The position numbers were made by a program, and so were the translations under genes. Under the pieces are notes generated by a model. That model was not told the DNA's origin. It did no database searches and was given only the letters and a program-made list of their open reading frames with translations. 64,000 nucleotides of DNA from an uncultured Trichococcus sp. (GTDB lineage Bacteria > Bacillota > Bacilli > Lactobacillales > Aerococcaceae), in contig NZ_OY764015.1 in assembly GCF_963667775.1 (NCBI RefSeq), positions 564,501 through 628,500 on the forward strand. Direction: 5' to 3'. Of the stretch, positions 40,730-48,714 are shown one piece after another (the first letter of the stretch is position 1; the number at the start of each line of letters is the position of its first letter).

Positions 40730-41056
40730 ATGGAGTGGATATCCGCAATCGTAGCGAGTGCAATCACAGGTTTGGTGACGTACTCGGTCGCAAACAAGGA
40801 GACAAGCGGAACGGTAGAACAACAGTACACAGAAAACATCACAAAGCTATTTACTTTTTATAAAGAGCAGGTGGATGCATTAAGCGATGAAGTAAGGCAG
40901 CTGAAATCACAGATCAAAGAAATCGAAAACAAATATGTAAAAGATATCAATGGGTACAAGGTCATCGTCGAGAAGTTGGAAGATGAAATTGAAGTCCTCC
41001 GCGAAGAAAACGAAGGATTGAAGGTCGAAAATGCGCTCTTGAAAGGGGAAAACTAA
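40730..41056 (+). CDS. Membrane-anchored coiled-coil protein before holin
   Basis: 108 residues: one N-terminal hydrophobic segment (WISAIVASAITGLVTYSVA) then about 75 residues of coiled-coil (VDALSDEVRQLKSQIKEIENKY). Size and position suggest a lysis-region accessory (spanin-like roles are not expected in Gram-positives). RBS GGGGAGCGTGGAAC. Confidence 0.7.
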   Translation: MEWISAIVASAITGLVTYSVANKETSGTVEQQYTENITKLFTFYKEQVDALSDEVRQLKSQIKEIENKYVKDINGYKVIVEKLEDEIEVLREENEGLKVENALLKGEN

Positions 41057-41057
41057 T

Positions 41058-41297
41058 ATGGAATTAAATGTTTTTATCGCTCCGATCACAATGATTGCCG
41101 TGGAAATGGCCAAACGCGCCGGCCTGGAAAGCAAGTACCTGGCATTTGTGGCCGTCATCCTAGGAGTGTTATTCGGCGCTCTTTATGGCTTCGTTTATAA
41201 AGGGGATGTATTCGTCAATGCGTTCGAAGGATTGCTGTACGGTGCCGCTTCTTCTGGCGTGTACGATGCAGCGAGCCACACAACAAGGAGTGAGTGA
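41058..41297 (+). CDS. Phage holin
   Basis: 79 residues. Two hydrophobic segments (VFIAPITMIAVEMA and YLAFVAVILGVLFGALYGFVY), then a C-terminal amphipathic part (FEGLLYGAASSGVYDAASH), as in phage holins next to endolysins. It lies directly before the lysin and overlaps it. The holin subtype is unsure. Confidence 0.82.
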   Translation: MELNVFIAPITMIAVEMAKRAGLESKYLAFVAVILGVLFGALYGFVYKGDVFVNAFEGLLYGAASSGVYDAASHTTRSE

Positions 41298-41299
41298 TC

Positions 41300-42814
41300 A
41301 TGGTCACTCTAAACGATATCAAAGCAAAGGTTATCCAGGTATGGCAGGACGATCGTATCATCCTGCCGTCTGTAACTGCAGCTCAATTCATTTTAGAATC
41401 CGCATCCGGAACAAGCACTTTGGCCAAAGCGGCTAATAATTTCTTCGGGATTAAGGCAAGTGTGCCCTGGGCTGGTCCTGTTGAAACGATCACCTCAAAC
41501 GAGGAGGTATACGGCAAACTCGTGCCGCGTGTTTCAAAGTTCCGAAAATACGGATCCTGGCAAGAGTCGGTGCAGGACCATAGTGATTTCTTTGTAAGCA
41601 CCGCTTTCCGGAAGGAACATTATGCAGCTGCAATCGGTGAGACGGACTACAAGAAGGTGTGCACCGCTTTGGCAAAAACATACGCTACCGACTCAAGCTA
41701 CGGCAATAAACTCATTGCGATAATCGAAAATAACGGTCTGGATGCATGGGACGAAGGAGGAACTATCGTGGGGAAGAAGATTTTTATTGATGCTGGACAC
41801 GGCGGGAGCGACAATGGAGCGACTGGAAACGGAATCCTGGAAGACGCGTGGAATTTAGAGGTGTGTGCGCTGATTGAATCAGAATTATTGGCGCTCGGCC
41901 ATCAAATTACGAGTACCAGGAACACGGATGTTTACGTTGGGTTATCCGATCGGGCGATCATGGCCAACAACTGGGGAGCGGATATCTTTATCAGCTGCCA
42001 TGTTAATGCTGGCGGCGGTACCGGCTACGAAGACTTTATCTATGACGGTGTTTTGGCAAGTGACGGAAACACTCCTGGTCTGCAGAGAGCGATCCACGCT
42101 GCCGTCGTAAAAGTAACCGGGGCCTACGGATTAAAAGACCGCGGGATGAAACGCGCCAATTACGCTGTATTGCGGGAAACGTATATGCCGGCAATCTTGT
42201 TGGAAGCTGGATTTTTGGATAACACAAACGATGCAATGCTGCTTAAAAATCCTCAATTCAAAAAAGATTATGCGCACGCGGTCGTTGCTGGCGTCCAAAA
42301 CTATTTCGGGCTGTCAGTCTCTAGTTCTCCGGCACCTTCCGTTTCGCAGGTTGTTAGGACAAGAGTACCTATGACTTATGATGCTAAAGTTACAGTTGGA
42401 GGATATTCGATCGACAGCGCTCCATGGGGCGAACTAGGCTTCACGCAATGGGGCATGACGGATGACATTTTGGGGAATAGCATCTATGTCTACGAGGAGT
42501 CCGAAAGTGGCGAGTATGTCAATGCATATCAAGTAGGTTGGATTGATAAGCGCGCCATCACACGCGAAAAGCAAGTGGTGGCATCGATCGTTCATCTGCC
42601 AAACGGGAAGAACTGGACGATCTATCCAGTGGAAGGTCCGTACACGGCGGGTGATGTGATTTCTCTGGAAGGTGCTAATGGCGAATCAGCGTACACAGTC
42701 CTGGGCGAGCGCAATGGCGGAAAAGTCTTTGTGGTGGAACTGGAAAACTTTGGCCCGGTCGGCCTATACTACGACGAGGACAAAGGCGCTTTTGTTGAAA
42801 AGAAATACGCATAG
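41300..42814 (+). CDS. Endolysin: glucosaminidase (GH73) plus amidase_3
   Basis: 504 residues. N-terminal glucosaminidase-like domain (about 5-150: ILPSVTAAQFILESASGTSTLAKAANNFFGIKAS; catalytic Glu in ILESA). The central N-acetylmuramoyl-L-alanine amidase_3 domain (about 155-340) reads IFIDAGHGGSDNGATGNG, the ISCHVNAGGG zinc site and ILLEAGFLDN. The C-terminal part (about 350-504) is an unassigned wall-binding region. Two catalytic domains that would cut different bonds in peptidoglycan. ATG 41300 with AAGGAGTGAGTGATC; GTG 41294 is an alternative. Confidence 0.9.
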   Translation: MVTLNDIKAKVIQVWQDDRIILPSVTAAQFILESASGTSTLAKAANNFFGIKASVPWAGPVETITSNEEVYGKLVPRVSKFRKYGSWQESVQDHSDFFVSTAFRKEHYAAAIGETDYKKVCTALAKTYATDSSYGNKLIAIIENNGLDAWDEGGTIVGKKIFIDAGHGGSDNGATGNGILEDAWNLEVCALIESELLALGHQITSTRNTDVYVGLSDRAIMANNWGADIFISCHVNAGGGTGYEDFIYDGVLASDGNTPGLQRAIHAAVVKVTGAYGLKDRGMKRANYAVLRETYMPAILLEAGFLDNTNDAMLLKNPQFKKDYAHAVVAGVQNYFGLSVSSSPAPSVSQVVRTRVPMTYDAKVTVGGYSIDSAPWGELGFTQWGMTDDILGNSIYVYEESESGEYVNAYQVGWIDKRAITREKQVVASIVHLPNGKNWTIYPVEGPYTAGDVISLEGANGESAYTVLGERNGGKVFVVELENFGPVGLYYDEDKGAFVEKKYA

Positions 42815-42869
42815 CCTGACGGAGGCTTTATATCCCATCGTTGGTCCCGCATGAGACGTCTTCATGTAT

Positions 42870-42899
42870 ATCCTCACTCTAAGCGGGTGGGGATTTTTT
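42870..42899 (+). terminator. Terminator of the prophage late operon
   Basis: Stem ATCCTCACTC / GGGTGGGGAT (10 bp with G-U pairs), 5-nt loop, then six T. Ends the late transcript after the endolysin. No gene lies between it and attR. Confidence 0.85.
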
Positions 42900-42984
42900 A
42901 ATTTATCCTTGCAATCCAATTAAAGCTCCTATATTATAGAAGAAAGAATATGAATGTATATAAATGAATAAGAAAGAACGAATG

Positions 42985-43004
42985 TTTTTGCACTGATTTT
43001 GCAC
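42985..43004. repeat. Putative integrase arm-binding repeats, right end
   Basis: TTTGCACTGATTTTGCAC contains two TTTGCAC units 11 bp apart, the same spacing and motif (TTTGCAY) as the left-end array at 8830-8847. Lies 43 bp before the attR core. Confidence 0.5.
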
Positions 43005-43046
43005 GAAAATGGCAAAAAGACCGATGTATCAAGGCGATAATAAGTC

Positions 43047-43060
43047 CTCTTGAGACGTAT
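43047..43060. repeat. attR core
   Basis: CTCTTGAGACGTAT, exact copy of the attL core. The sequence right of it is the original downstream flank of the tRNA-Arg gene. The preceding phage bases also repeat AAGGCGATA (43031-43039), seen right of attL (8731-8739). Confidence 0.9.
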
Positions 43061-43070
43061 AAAAACAAAG

Positions 43071-43113
43071 AAAAAGCCCACCGTAAGGATTAGGTCCTTG
43101 CAACGGGCTTTTT
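43071..43113. terminator. Original tRNA-Arg terminator (host)
   Basis: AAAAAGCCC (43071-43079) / GGGCTTTTT (43105-43113) with an inner AAGGA/TCCTT stem. Bidirectional in form. It lies 11 bp after the attR core, so before integration it would have ended the tRNA-Arg transcript; it now also faces the leftward gene at 43144. Confidence 0.85.
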
Positions 43114-43143
43114 CTGTGGCAATAACGTTGAAATTTCGTGAAT

Positions 43144-43449
43144 TCAATCCAGATACTCATAGACGTTTTTTGTCGCTTCATCGAAAACTACTTCATGCGA
43201 ATCGCTGTTTTCGATCTTCTTCAAAGGTAAATTTGTGCGGTAAACGCTTTGATCAGGGAACTGCTCCAAATAAATGACAAAATTTTTGGGGTAAAAACTT
43301 ACCATTTTCGTAAATACATGGTCCTGGTTGATGATGACAGTCTTCACTTCAGACATGCTCTTAACCCAGTAAGTATCCACATTGAAATACTCACCTGGAT
43401 GAACCGTGTATTCATATTTCAGTATCGTAATAAGGTCATTCAACATCAT
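43144..43449 (-). CDS. Hypothetical protein next to attR
   Basis: 101 residues, no recognised family. Beta-alpha pattern with aromatic residues (EYFNVDTYWVKSMSEVKTVIINQ). RBS TTAGGAGGGATTT precedes ATG 43449. It lies outside attR and is therefore host DNA. Confidence 0.7.
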   Translation of the reverse strand: MMLNDLITILKYEYTVHPGEYFNVDTYWVKSMSEVKTVIINQDHVFTKMVSFYPKNFVIYLEQFPDQSVYRTNLPLKKIENSDSHEVVFDEATKNVYEYLD

Positions 43450-43622
43450 AAATCCCTCCTAAAAAGAATGTTAAACTCTTCACATCCTCATTATACATCA
43501 TAGCTGGCAGATAATTAACACATTTTTTAAATGAAATTGCGGACAAAAGGCATTAATTTGAAAGAAATATTTAGATGTTAAAGGCAATAATTGATATTTG
43601 GGCTAAATCATCAAAAGTGTGG

Positions 43623-43628
43623 TATAAT
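43623..43628 (+). promoter_or_regulatory. Extended -10 promoter of the 43678 gene
   Basis: TGGTATAAT gives an extended -10 (TATAAT 43623-43628) 50 bp before the ATG; the -35 is weak. Nothing else is seen in 43450-43622. Confidence 0.6.
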
Positions 43629-43677
43629 ACTAGTTGTAAGTCTGTTGGAGTTCCTGGTTCTTAAAAGTGAGGCGATA

Positions 43678-44022
43678 ATGGAAATGGTACGAAATATTAC
43701 TAACGAAACGAAAACCATGATTGAGAGCGAATTACGTAAAGGTACGAGTAACTCACGTATTGCGAATCTGCTTGGTGTATCGTATGAGCAGGCTTTGGAG
43801 GTCGTCGATGCCATCAAGGAATCTATACGGCCTGAAATCGGTGATGAAATAAAATTTACATTCCGCAAGCAGGAAATGGTGGGAGTAATCCGGAAATTAT
43901 TGACAAATAGCGCCGTCGTAGAGATTTACTGGGATTTATCCTCCGGCACGATGAAGGACATTTGCGAGGATAAAACGATTGTGAATTTCAAAGACATTGA
44001 GGAATTTGTTAAAGTTGACTAA
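43678..44022 (+). CDS. Small HTH-like protein with DUF2187-type end
   Basis: 114 residues. Residues 5-45 look like a helix-turn-helix (ESELRKGTSNSRIANLLGVSYEQALEVVDAI); the second half, EIGDEIKFTFRKQEMVGVIRKLLTNSAVVEIYW, resembles the DUF2187/YkvS beta domain. ATG 43678 follows AAGTGAGGCGATA; the frame runs open to 43591 without RBS. Function unknown. A terminator follows. Confidence 0.65.
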   Translation: MEMVRNITNETKTMIESELRKGTSNSRIANLLGVSYEQALEVVDAIKESIRPEIGDEIKFTFRKQEMVGVIRKLLTNSAVVEIYWDLSSGTMKDICEDKTIVNFKDIEEFVKVD

Positions 44023-44033
44023 TACATTTATAA

Positions 44034-44064
44034 GAAGGAGCGGCATTCATCGTCGCTTCTTTTT
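44034..44064 (+). terminator. Terminator
   Basis: GAAGGAGCGGC / GTCGCTTC hairpin with a 7-nt loop and TTTTT. It insulates the fab operon promoter from upstream transcription. Confidence 0.75.
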
Positions 44065-44189
44065 GTTGCGCCAAGCCGTCCCAATCAGACGATGTACACC
44101 CCAGTTTAACGCAAGCGTTTTAAAAGAGTAAGGAATTAATGAATCTTGCAGCACCGCTTGAGGCAAGAGAAAATTTATTATCGAAATGC

Positions 44190-44218
44190 TTGACAGGTTG
44201 TACAAAATTTTATATAGT
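44190..44218 (+). promoter_or_regulatory. fab operon promoter
   Basis: TTGACA (44190-44195), 17-bp spacer, TATAGT (44213-44218). The -35 is consensus. The transcript would carry the three FabT boxes just downstream. Confidence 0.85.
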
Positions 44219-44263
44219 TTGAAAGTCGAAAGGTTTGAACATCAAACTATTTTGACCTTCAAA
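44218..44263 (+). promoter_or_regulatory. Three tandem FabT boxes
   Basis: TTTGAAAGTCGAA (44218-44230), TTTGAACATCAAA (44234-44246) and TTTGACCTTCAAA (44251-44263), centred 16-17 bp apart on about one-and-a-half helix turns. They match the known FabT consensus TTTGATTATCAAA. The first touches the -10. Repression by FabT with long-chain acyl-ACP is known in streptococci and enterococci; here it is inferred. Confidence 0.8.
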
Positions 44264-44306
44264 CGAACGCTGTTTGATTGGGCATCGAAAGGGGGGAGTG
44301 ATATCT

Positions 44307-44768
44307 TTGGATCATTCCATAGATAAAATTAACTCATATCTCGTAGCTGTCTTCAACGAAGTGCTGGATATCGAAGAGCGTGCATTGCGTGTCAGTACCT
44401 TTTCAGATCTATCCATCAAGGAGATGCATACAGTCGAGGCAATCGGCATGTATCAAGAACACACAACTTCTGAAGTAGCAAAAAAATTGAACATAACTGC
44501 GGGAACTTTAACGGTGGCCATAAACACGCTGGTAAAAAAAGGGTATGTTGAACGCATTCGGATGGAGAAAGACCGCAGAGTCGTAAAACTAGGATTAACC
44601 AAAAAAGGACGCTTACTGTATCGTCTTCATGATAAGTTCCATAGAGAGATGGTAAAAAATACTATTCGCGACATGGAAGATCAGGAAGTGAAAGTTTTGC
44701 TGAAAGGCCTAAACAATCTTCACGGTTTCTTATTTGGGTTAGTTCAAAATATCAAGGAACAGGGTTGA
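44307..44768 (+). CDS. fabT: FabT, MarR-family regulator of fatty acid synthesis
   Basis: 153 residues, winged helix (FSDLSIKEMHTVEAIGMY, TTSEVAKKLNITAGTLTVAINTLVKKGYVERIRMEKDRRVVKLGLTKKG). First gene of the fab cluster, so autoregulated. The start TTG 44307 has GGGGGGAG 8 bases upstream; an ORF to 44274 is possible but less likely. Overlaps fabH. Confidence 0.94.
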   Translation: MDHSIDKINSYLVAVFNEVLDIEERALRVSTFSDLSIKEMHTVEAIGMYQEHTTSEVAKKLNITAGTLTVAINTLVKKGYVERIRMEKDRRVVKLGLTKKGRLLYRLHDKFHREMVKNTIRDMEDQEVKVLLKGLNNLHGFLFGLVQNIKEQG

Positions 44769-45751
44769 TGAAATTGGGTTCAAAGATAAGCGCAACAGGT
44801 CACTATCTTCCTGAACAGGTCATCTCAAACGATGATCTGTCTAAAATCATGGACACAAGTGATGAGTGGATCAGCAAAAGGACAGGCATCCGTAGCCGAC
44901 ACATTTCGAAGGATGAAAATACTTCTGATCTGTCAAGCAAAGCGGCCGTCAAAATTTTGCAAAACGGTAAGATAACTGCAGACCAACTGGACTTCATTAT
45001 AGTGGCAACAATGACCCCAGATGCTCTCAGCCCTTCGACTGCTTGCTTAGTGCAAGAAAAGATAGGCGCAGTAAATGCTTTCTGTTTCGATATCAATGCA
45101 GCTTGTTCCGGCTTTGTTTACGCATTGTCCACCGGTCTCCACATGATGCAGAGCGGTCTATATCAATATGGCATGATCATAGGTGCTGAGACAATGTCAA
45201 AAGTCGTCAACTGGGAAGACCGTGCTACGGCTGTCCTGTTTGGGGATGGCGCTGGCGGTGTGTTGTTGGAACGAACGGAAGATGATTGCTTCGTTGCAGA
45301 AGCGATTCATTCTGATGGTGGACGCCATATGGCATTAGTGGCGAACACAATGAAAGTAGAAAATCCGTATGGAAACTCCTCTCAGGAGGAACAAGCTTTC
45401 CTTACGATGGATGGCAGAGCCATCTTCGATTTCGCAATCCGCAGTGTACCAAGCGTCATACGCGAAGTGATGGAGAAAGGAAATCTTTCTGATGGAGATC
45501 TGAAGAAGATTTTGGCTCATCAAGCGAATGTACGCTTACTCGAGGCAATCAGCAAAAAAGTGAAACTGCCATTTTCATTGTTTGCCACAAACATTGCGGA
45601 GACGGGCAACACCTCAGCAGCAAGCATTCCGATTTTGTTGGATCAGCTTGTTCAAACTAAGGAAATTCAACTCGGCACCAAAGATAAGGTGCTGATGACA
45701 GGATTTGGTGGCGGCCTCACTTGGGGAGCCATCGTAGTATCATTAAACTAA
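44768..45751 (+). CDS. fabH: Beta-ketoacyl-ACP synthase III
   Basis: 327 residues. Condenses acetyl-CoA with malonyl-ACP to start a fatty acid. Catalytic triad visible: Cys in [11 protein letters not shown], His in [10 protein letters not shown], Asn in [12 protein letters not shown]. Start ATG 44768 overlaps the fabT stop (TGATG), RBS AAGGAACAGGG. Confidence 0.97.
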   Translation: MKLGSKISATGHYLPEQVISNDDLSKIMDTSDEWISKRTGIRSRHISKDENTSDLSSKAAVKILQNGKITADQLDFIIVATMTPDALSPSTACLVQEKIGAVNAFCFDINAACSGFVYALSTGLHMMQSGLYQYGMIIGAETMSKVVNWEDRATAVLFGDGAGGVLLERTEDDCFVAEAIHSDGGRHMALVANTMKVENPYGNSSQEEQAFLTMDGRAIFDFAIRSVPSVIREVMEKGNLSDGDLKKILAHQANVRLLEAISKKVKLPFSLFATNIAETGNTSAASIPILLDQLVQTKEIQLGTKDKVLMTGFGGGLTWGAIVVSLN

Positions 45752-45777
45752 AAAAAACATATTTGGAGGAATTTATT

Positions 45778-46005
45778 ATGACATTCGAAAAAATTCAAGC
45801 TATTATCGTGGACCAATTGGACAAAGAAGTAGAAGAAGTACAATTAGCAACTAACTTCAGAGAAGACTTGGATGCAGACAGCCTGGACTTGTTCCAAATC
45901 ATCAACGACATCGAAGACGAATTCGACATCAAAATCGAATCAGACGAAGGCATCAACACTGTTGAAGATTTAGTTAAATACGTTGACGCTCAATTAGCAG
46001 AATAA
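45778..46005 (+). CDS. acpP: Acyl carrier protein
   Basis: 75 residues, acidic, with the phosphopantetheine site DADSLD. RBS TTGGAGGAATTTATT sets the start at ATG 45778; the frame runs open further upstream without meaning. Carries all acyl intermediates of the pathway. Confidence 0.97.
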   Translation: MTFEKIQAIIVDQLDKEVEEVQLATNFREDLDADSLDLFQIINDIEDEFDIKIESDEGINTVEDLVKYVDAQLAE

Positions 46006-46030
46006 GCAGTAGAAGGAAAGTAGGCCTTGT

Positions 46031-46990
46031 ATGAAATCAGAATTATGTGAATTATTAGGTATTCAATATCCCATCATTCAAGGGGCAATGGCGTGGGTAG
46101 CGGATGCTGATTTGGCAAGTGCCGTTTCCAATGCTGGTGGTTTGGGTCTTATCGGGACTGGACATGATAGTGTAGATGTAGCGAATGAAAAAATTTCGAA
46201 AATGAAAGCATTGACGGATAAGCCTTTTGGGGTAAACATCATGCTTTTGAATCCGCATGTCGATGCTATTGTTGAAGCAGTGATTGCTGCCGGCGTTAAG
46301 GTTGTAACAACCGGCGCCGGAAGTCCAGCCCGTTATATGAACCAATTCAAAGAAGCAGGCATCACCGTTATTCCGGTAGTGGCTTCCGTAGCTTTAGCGA
46401 GAAGAATGGAGAAAGATGGCGCACACGCTGTCGTCGTCGAAGGCATGGAATCCGGTGGACACATCGGAAAAACAACGACACTTGCCCTGGTTCCTCAGGT
46501 TGTCGATGCCGTTTCGATTCCAGTCATCGCTGCCGGCGGTATCGGAGATGGACGCGGGATGGCAGCTGCTTTCATGTTGGGCGCATCTGCTGTTCAAGTG
46601 GGTACCCGTTTTGTAGTCGCCAAAGAATCCAATGCACATCAAAATTTCAAGAATGCCATCCTCAGGGCGAAAGACATCGATACAGTCATTACCGGTCAGA
46701 TTACCGGCCATCCTGTTCGTGTGTTGCGCAATAAGTTGACCAGAGAATATCTGCAAGTCGAAAAAGAAGAGACAAGCAAGGAAAATCCGGACTTGGCAAA
46801 ACTTGAAGAAATGGGCAAAGGCGCGCTGAGAAGAGCGACTGTCGATGGTGATAAAGACTACGGTTCGATGATGGCCGGACAAATCGCCGGTTTGATTTCG
46901 AAGGAACAAACGTGTCATGATATCATACAAGAGTATATGACGGAATGCAAAGAAGTTATTTTGGCCCAGGCTAAATTGTGGGCTGAGTAA
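46031..46990 (+). CDS. fabK: Enoyl-ACP reductase II (FMN, FabK)
   Basis: 319 residues, nitronate monooxygenase-like TIM barrel: GIQYPIIQGAMAWVADADLASAVSNAGGLG, VVVEGMESGGHIG and VIAAGGIGDGRGMAAAFMLGASAVQVGTRF. The last step of elongation. FabK is the type expected in lactobacillales rather than FabI; no fabI is in the window. Confidence 0.96.
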   Translation: MKSELCELLGIQYPIIQGAMAWVADADLASAVSNAGGLGLIGTGHDSVDVANEKISKMKALTDKPFGVNIMLLNPHVDAIVEAVIAAGVKVVTTGAGSPARYMNQFKEAGITVIPVVASVALARRMEKDGAHAVVVEGMESGGHIGKTTTLALVPQVVDAVSIPVIAAGGIGDGRGMAAAFMLGASAVQVGTRFVVAKESNAHQNFKNAILRAKDIDTVITGQITGHPVRVLRNKLTREYLQVEKEETSKENPDLAKLEEMGKGALRRATVDGDKDYGSMMAGQIAGLISKEQTCHDIIQEYMTECKEVILAQAKLWAE

Positions 46991-47011
46991 CAAATTTATA
47001 GAGGTGAAATA

Positions 47012-47938
47012 ATGGCAACAGCTTTTGTCTATAGTGGTCAGGGTGCACAATATTTCGGTATGGGTCAAGAACTTTATAATGAGTATGCCGTTGTGCGCGC
47101 TGTTTTTGAAGAAGCCTCAGCAACGCTTGGTTACGATGTTGCAGAATTATGTTTCCAAGAGAATGACAAGCTTCATTTAACTGAATATACACAACCAGCA
47201 ATCTTAACGGTTAGCTACGCCCTTGATCAATTACTAGCTGAAAAGGGAATTCAGCCAGATTTTGTTGCAGGATTGAGCCTCGGAGAATATACAGCACTGG
47301 TGAAAGCCAATGCTTTTTCTTTTAATGAGGCTATTTCGCTCGTAGCGAAACGCGGAAAATACATGAGCGAAGCTGTGCCGGCAGGCCGTGGGAAAATGGC
47401 TGCCGTCATGAATGCGGAACGTTCTGTCATCGAAGAATCTTGCCGGGAAGCAAGCGAGACGGCATATGTCGCGCCTGCCAACTACAATATGCCGACACAG
47501 ATCGTTATCGGCGGGGAAATCGAAGGTGTGGACAAAGCCATCGAAATCCTTGAGTCCAAAGGCGTGAAACGCATCATCCCATTGAACGTCAGCGGTCCTT
47601 TCCATACGGCTCTGTTGCATCCTGCAGCGGAAAAGTTGGAAGTAGCCTTGTCTGAAGTGCCTGTCGATGAACCGAGGATACCTGTTGTAGGCAATACCGA
47701 AGCGACCATCGTAGCAAGAGACGCCATCAAGGGTCTTTTAGTGCGTCAGATCGAATCGCCGGTACTTTGGGAAGACAGCGTCCGCAAGCTGGTTGAACTG
47801 GGTGTGGACACCTTCGTGGAAGTCGGCCCGGGCACGACTTTGAGCAAATTCATCAAAAAAATCAACAAAGAGGTCGCCGTGTACAATGTGGAGGATTTGA
47901 AATCCCTCAACAAGACCCTTGAAGCATTACAAAAATAA
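47012..47938 (+). CDS. fabD: Malonyl-CoA:ACP transacylase
   Basis: 308 residues. Acyltransferase motif GLSLGEYTAL (active Ser in GLSLG) and the FVYSGQGAQYFGMGQELY opening; His in NVSGPFHTALL. Loads malonyl units onto ACP. RBS ATAGAGGTGAAATA. Confidence 0.97.
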   Translation: MATAFVYSGQGAQYFGMGQELYNEYAVVRAVFEEASATLGYDVAELCFQENDKLHLTEYTQPAILTVSYALDQLLAEKGIQPDFVAGLSLGEYTALVKANAFSFNEAISLVAKRGKYMSEAVPAGRGKMAAVMNAERSVIEESCREASETAYVAPANYNMPTQIVIGGEIEGVDKAIEILESKGVKRIIPLNVSGPFHTALLHPAAEKLEVALSEVPVDEPRIPVVGNTEATIVARDAIKGLLVRQIESPVLWEDSVRKLVELGVDTFVEVGPGTTLSKFIKKINKEVAVYNVEDLKSLNKTLEALQK

Positions 47939-47967
47939 GAAGATCAGACAAGAAATGAGGGATAGTC

Positions 47968-48699
47968 TTGGATTTAAAAGGAAAGACGGTCATCGTCACT
48001 GGTAGTTCAAGAGGAATCGGCGAAGCAATCGCTGAAGCTTATGCGAAACGTGGAGCCAATATCGTTCTGAATGCACGTAAACCGATTGCTGAAGAAAAAG
48101 TTGCGCATCTGGAATCCTACGGCGTAACTGTAAAAACGCTCCTAGGCGATGTCAGCGATTTTGAGACTGCCAAAGAAATCGTCAGCCAGGCCAAAGAACT
48201 GTTCGGTTCCGTTGATGTTTTGGTAAACAACGCTGGGATCACCCGCGACAAATTGATCATGCGCATGGATGAGGAGGACTTTGATGCCACTTATCAAGTG
48301 AATCTGAAGGGTACCTTCAATATGATCCGCCACGCTTTGCCGCTGATGCTGAAGCAAAGAGCCGGCAGCATCATCAATATTTCAAGCGTCGTCGGCGAAA
48401 CAGGAAATACAGGGCAGGCCAACTACGCTGCCAGCAAAGCCGGCATCATCGGATTGACGAAATCTGTCGCCCGTGAAGCAGCAACAAGAGGCATTACTTG
48501 TAATGCCATTGCTCCAGGATTCATCGAAACGGAAATGACGGATGTTCTTTCAGAAAAGATTCAGGAACAGATGTTGACGCAAATCCCATTGAAACGATTT
48601 GGAAAAGCCGAAGAAGTGGCAAACACTGCTGTCTTCTTGAGTGAGAATACTTACATTACCGGCCAGACCATCAGTGTCAATGGCGGCATGCATATGTAA
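47968..48699 (+). CDS. fabG: 3-oxoacyl-ACP reductase
   Basis: 243 residues, short-chain dehydrogenase: VTGSSRGIGEAIAEAYA (NADPH motif), NNAGITRD, and the catalytic Ser-Tyr-Lys set ISSVVG / NYAASKAG. Start TTG 47968 with GAGGGATAGTC. Ends GGMHM as usual. Confidence 0.97.
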   Translation: MDLKGKTVIVTGSSRGIGEAIAEAYAKRGANIVLNARKPIAEEKVAHLESYGVTVKTLLGDVSDFETAKEIVSQAKELFGSVDVLVNNAGITRDKLIMRMDEEDFDATYQVNLKGTFNMIRHALPLMLKQRAGSIINISSVVGETGNTGQANYAASKAGIIGLTKSVAREAATRGITCNAIAPGFIETEMTDVLSEKIQEQMLTQIPLKRFGKAEEVANTAVFLSENTYITGQTISVNGGMHM

Positions 48700-48714
48700 G
48701 ACAGGAGGATAATT

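Larger units (their letters stand above)
8706..43060. mobile_element. Complete siphophage-type prophage in tRNA-Arg, carrying a DGR
   Basis: About 34.3 kb bounded by the direct repeat CTCTTGAGACGTAT (8706-8719 and 43047-43060). It contains every expected module in order: integrase and repressor on the - strand, then Cro, replication, packaging, HK97-type head, tail, diversified adhesin with reverse transcriptase, holin and endolysin on the + strand. No transposase or broken reading frame is seen except the unusual tape measure start. It therefore looks close to intact, probably inducible (repressor with a LexA-type peptidase domain). Confidence 0.95.
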
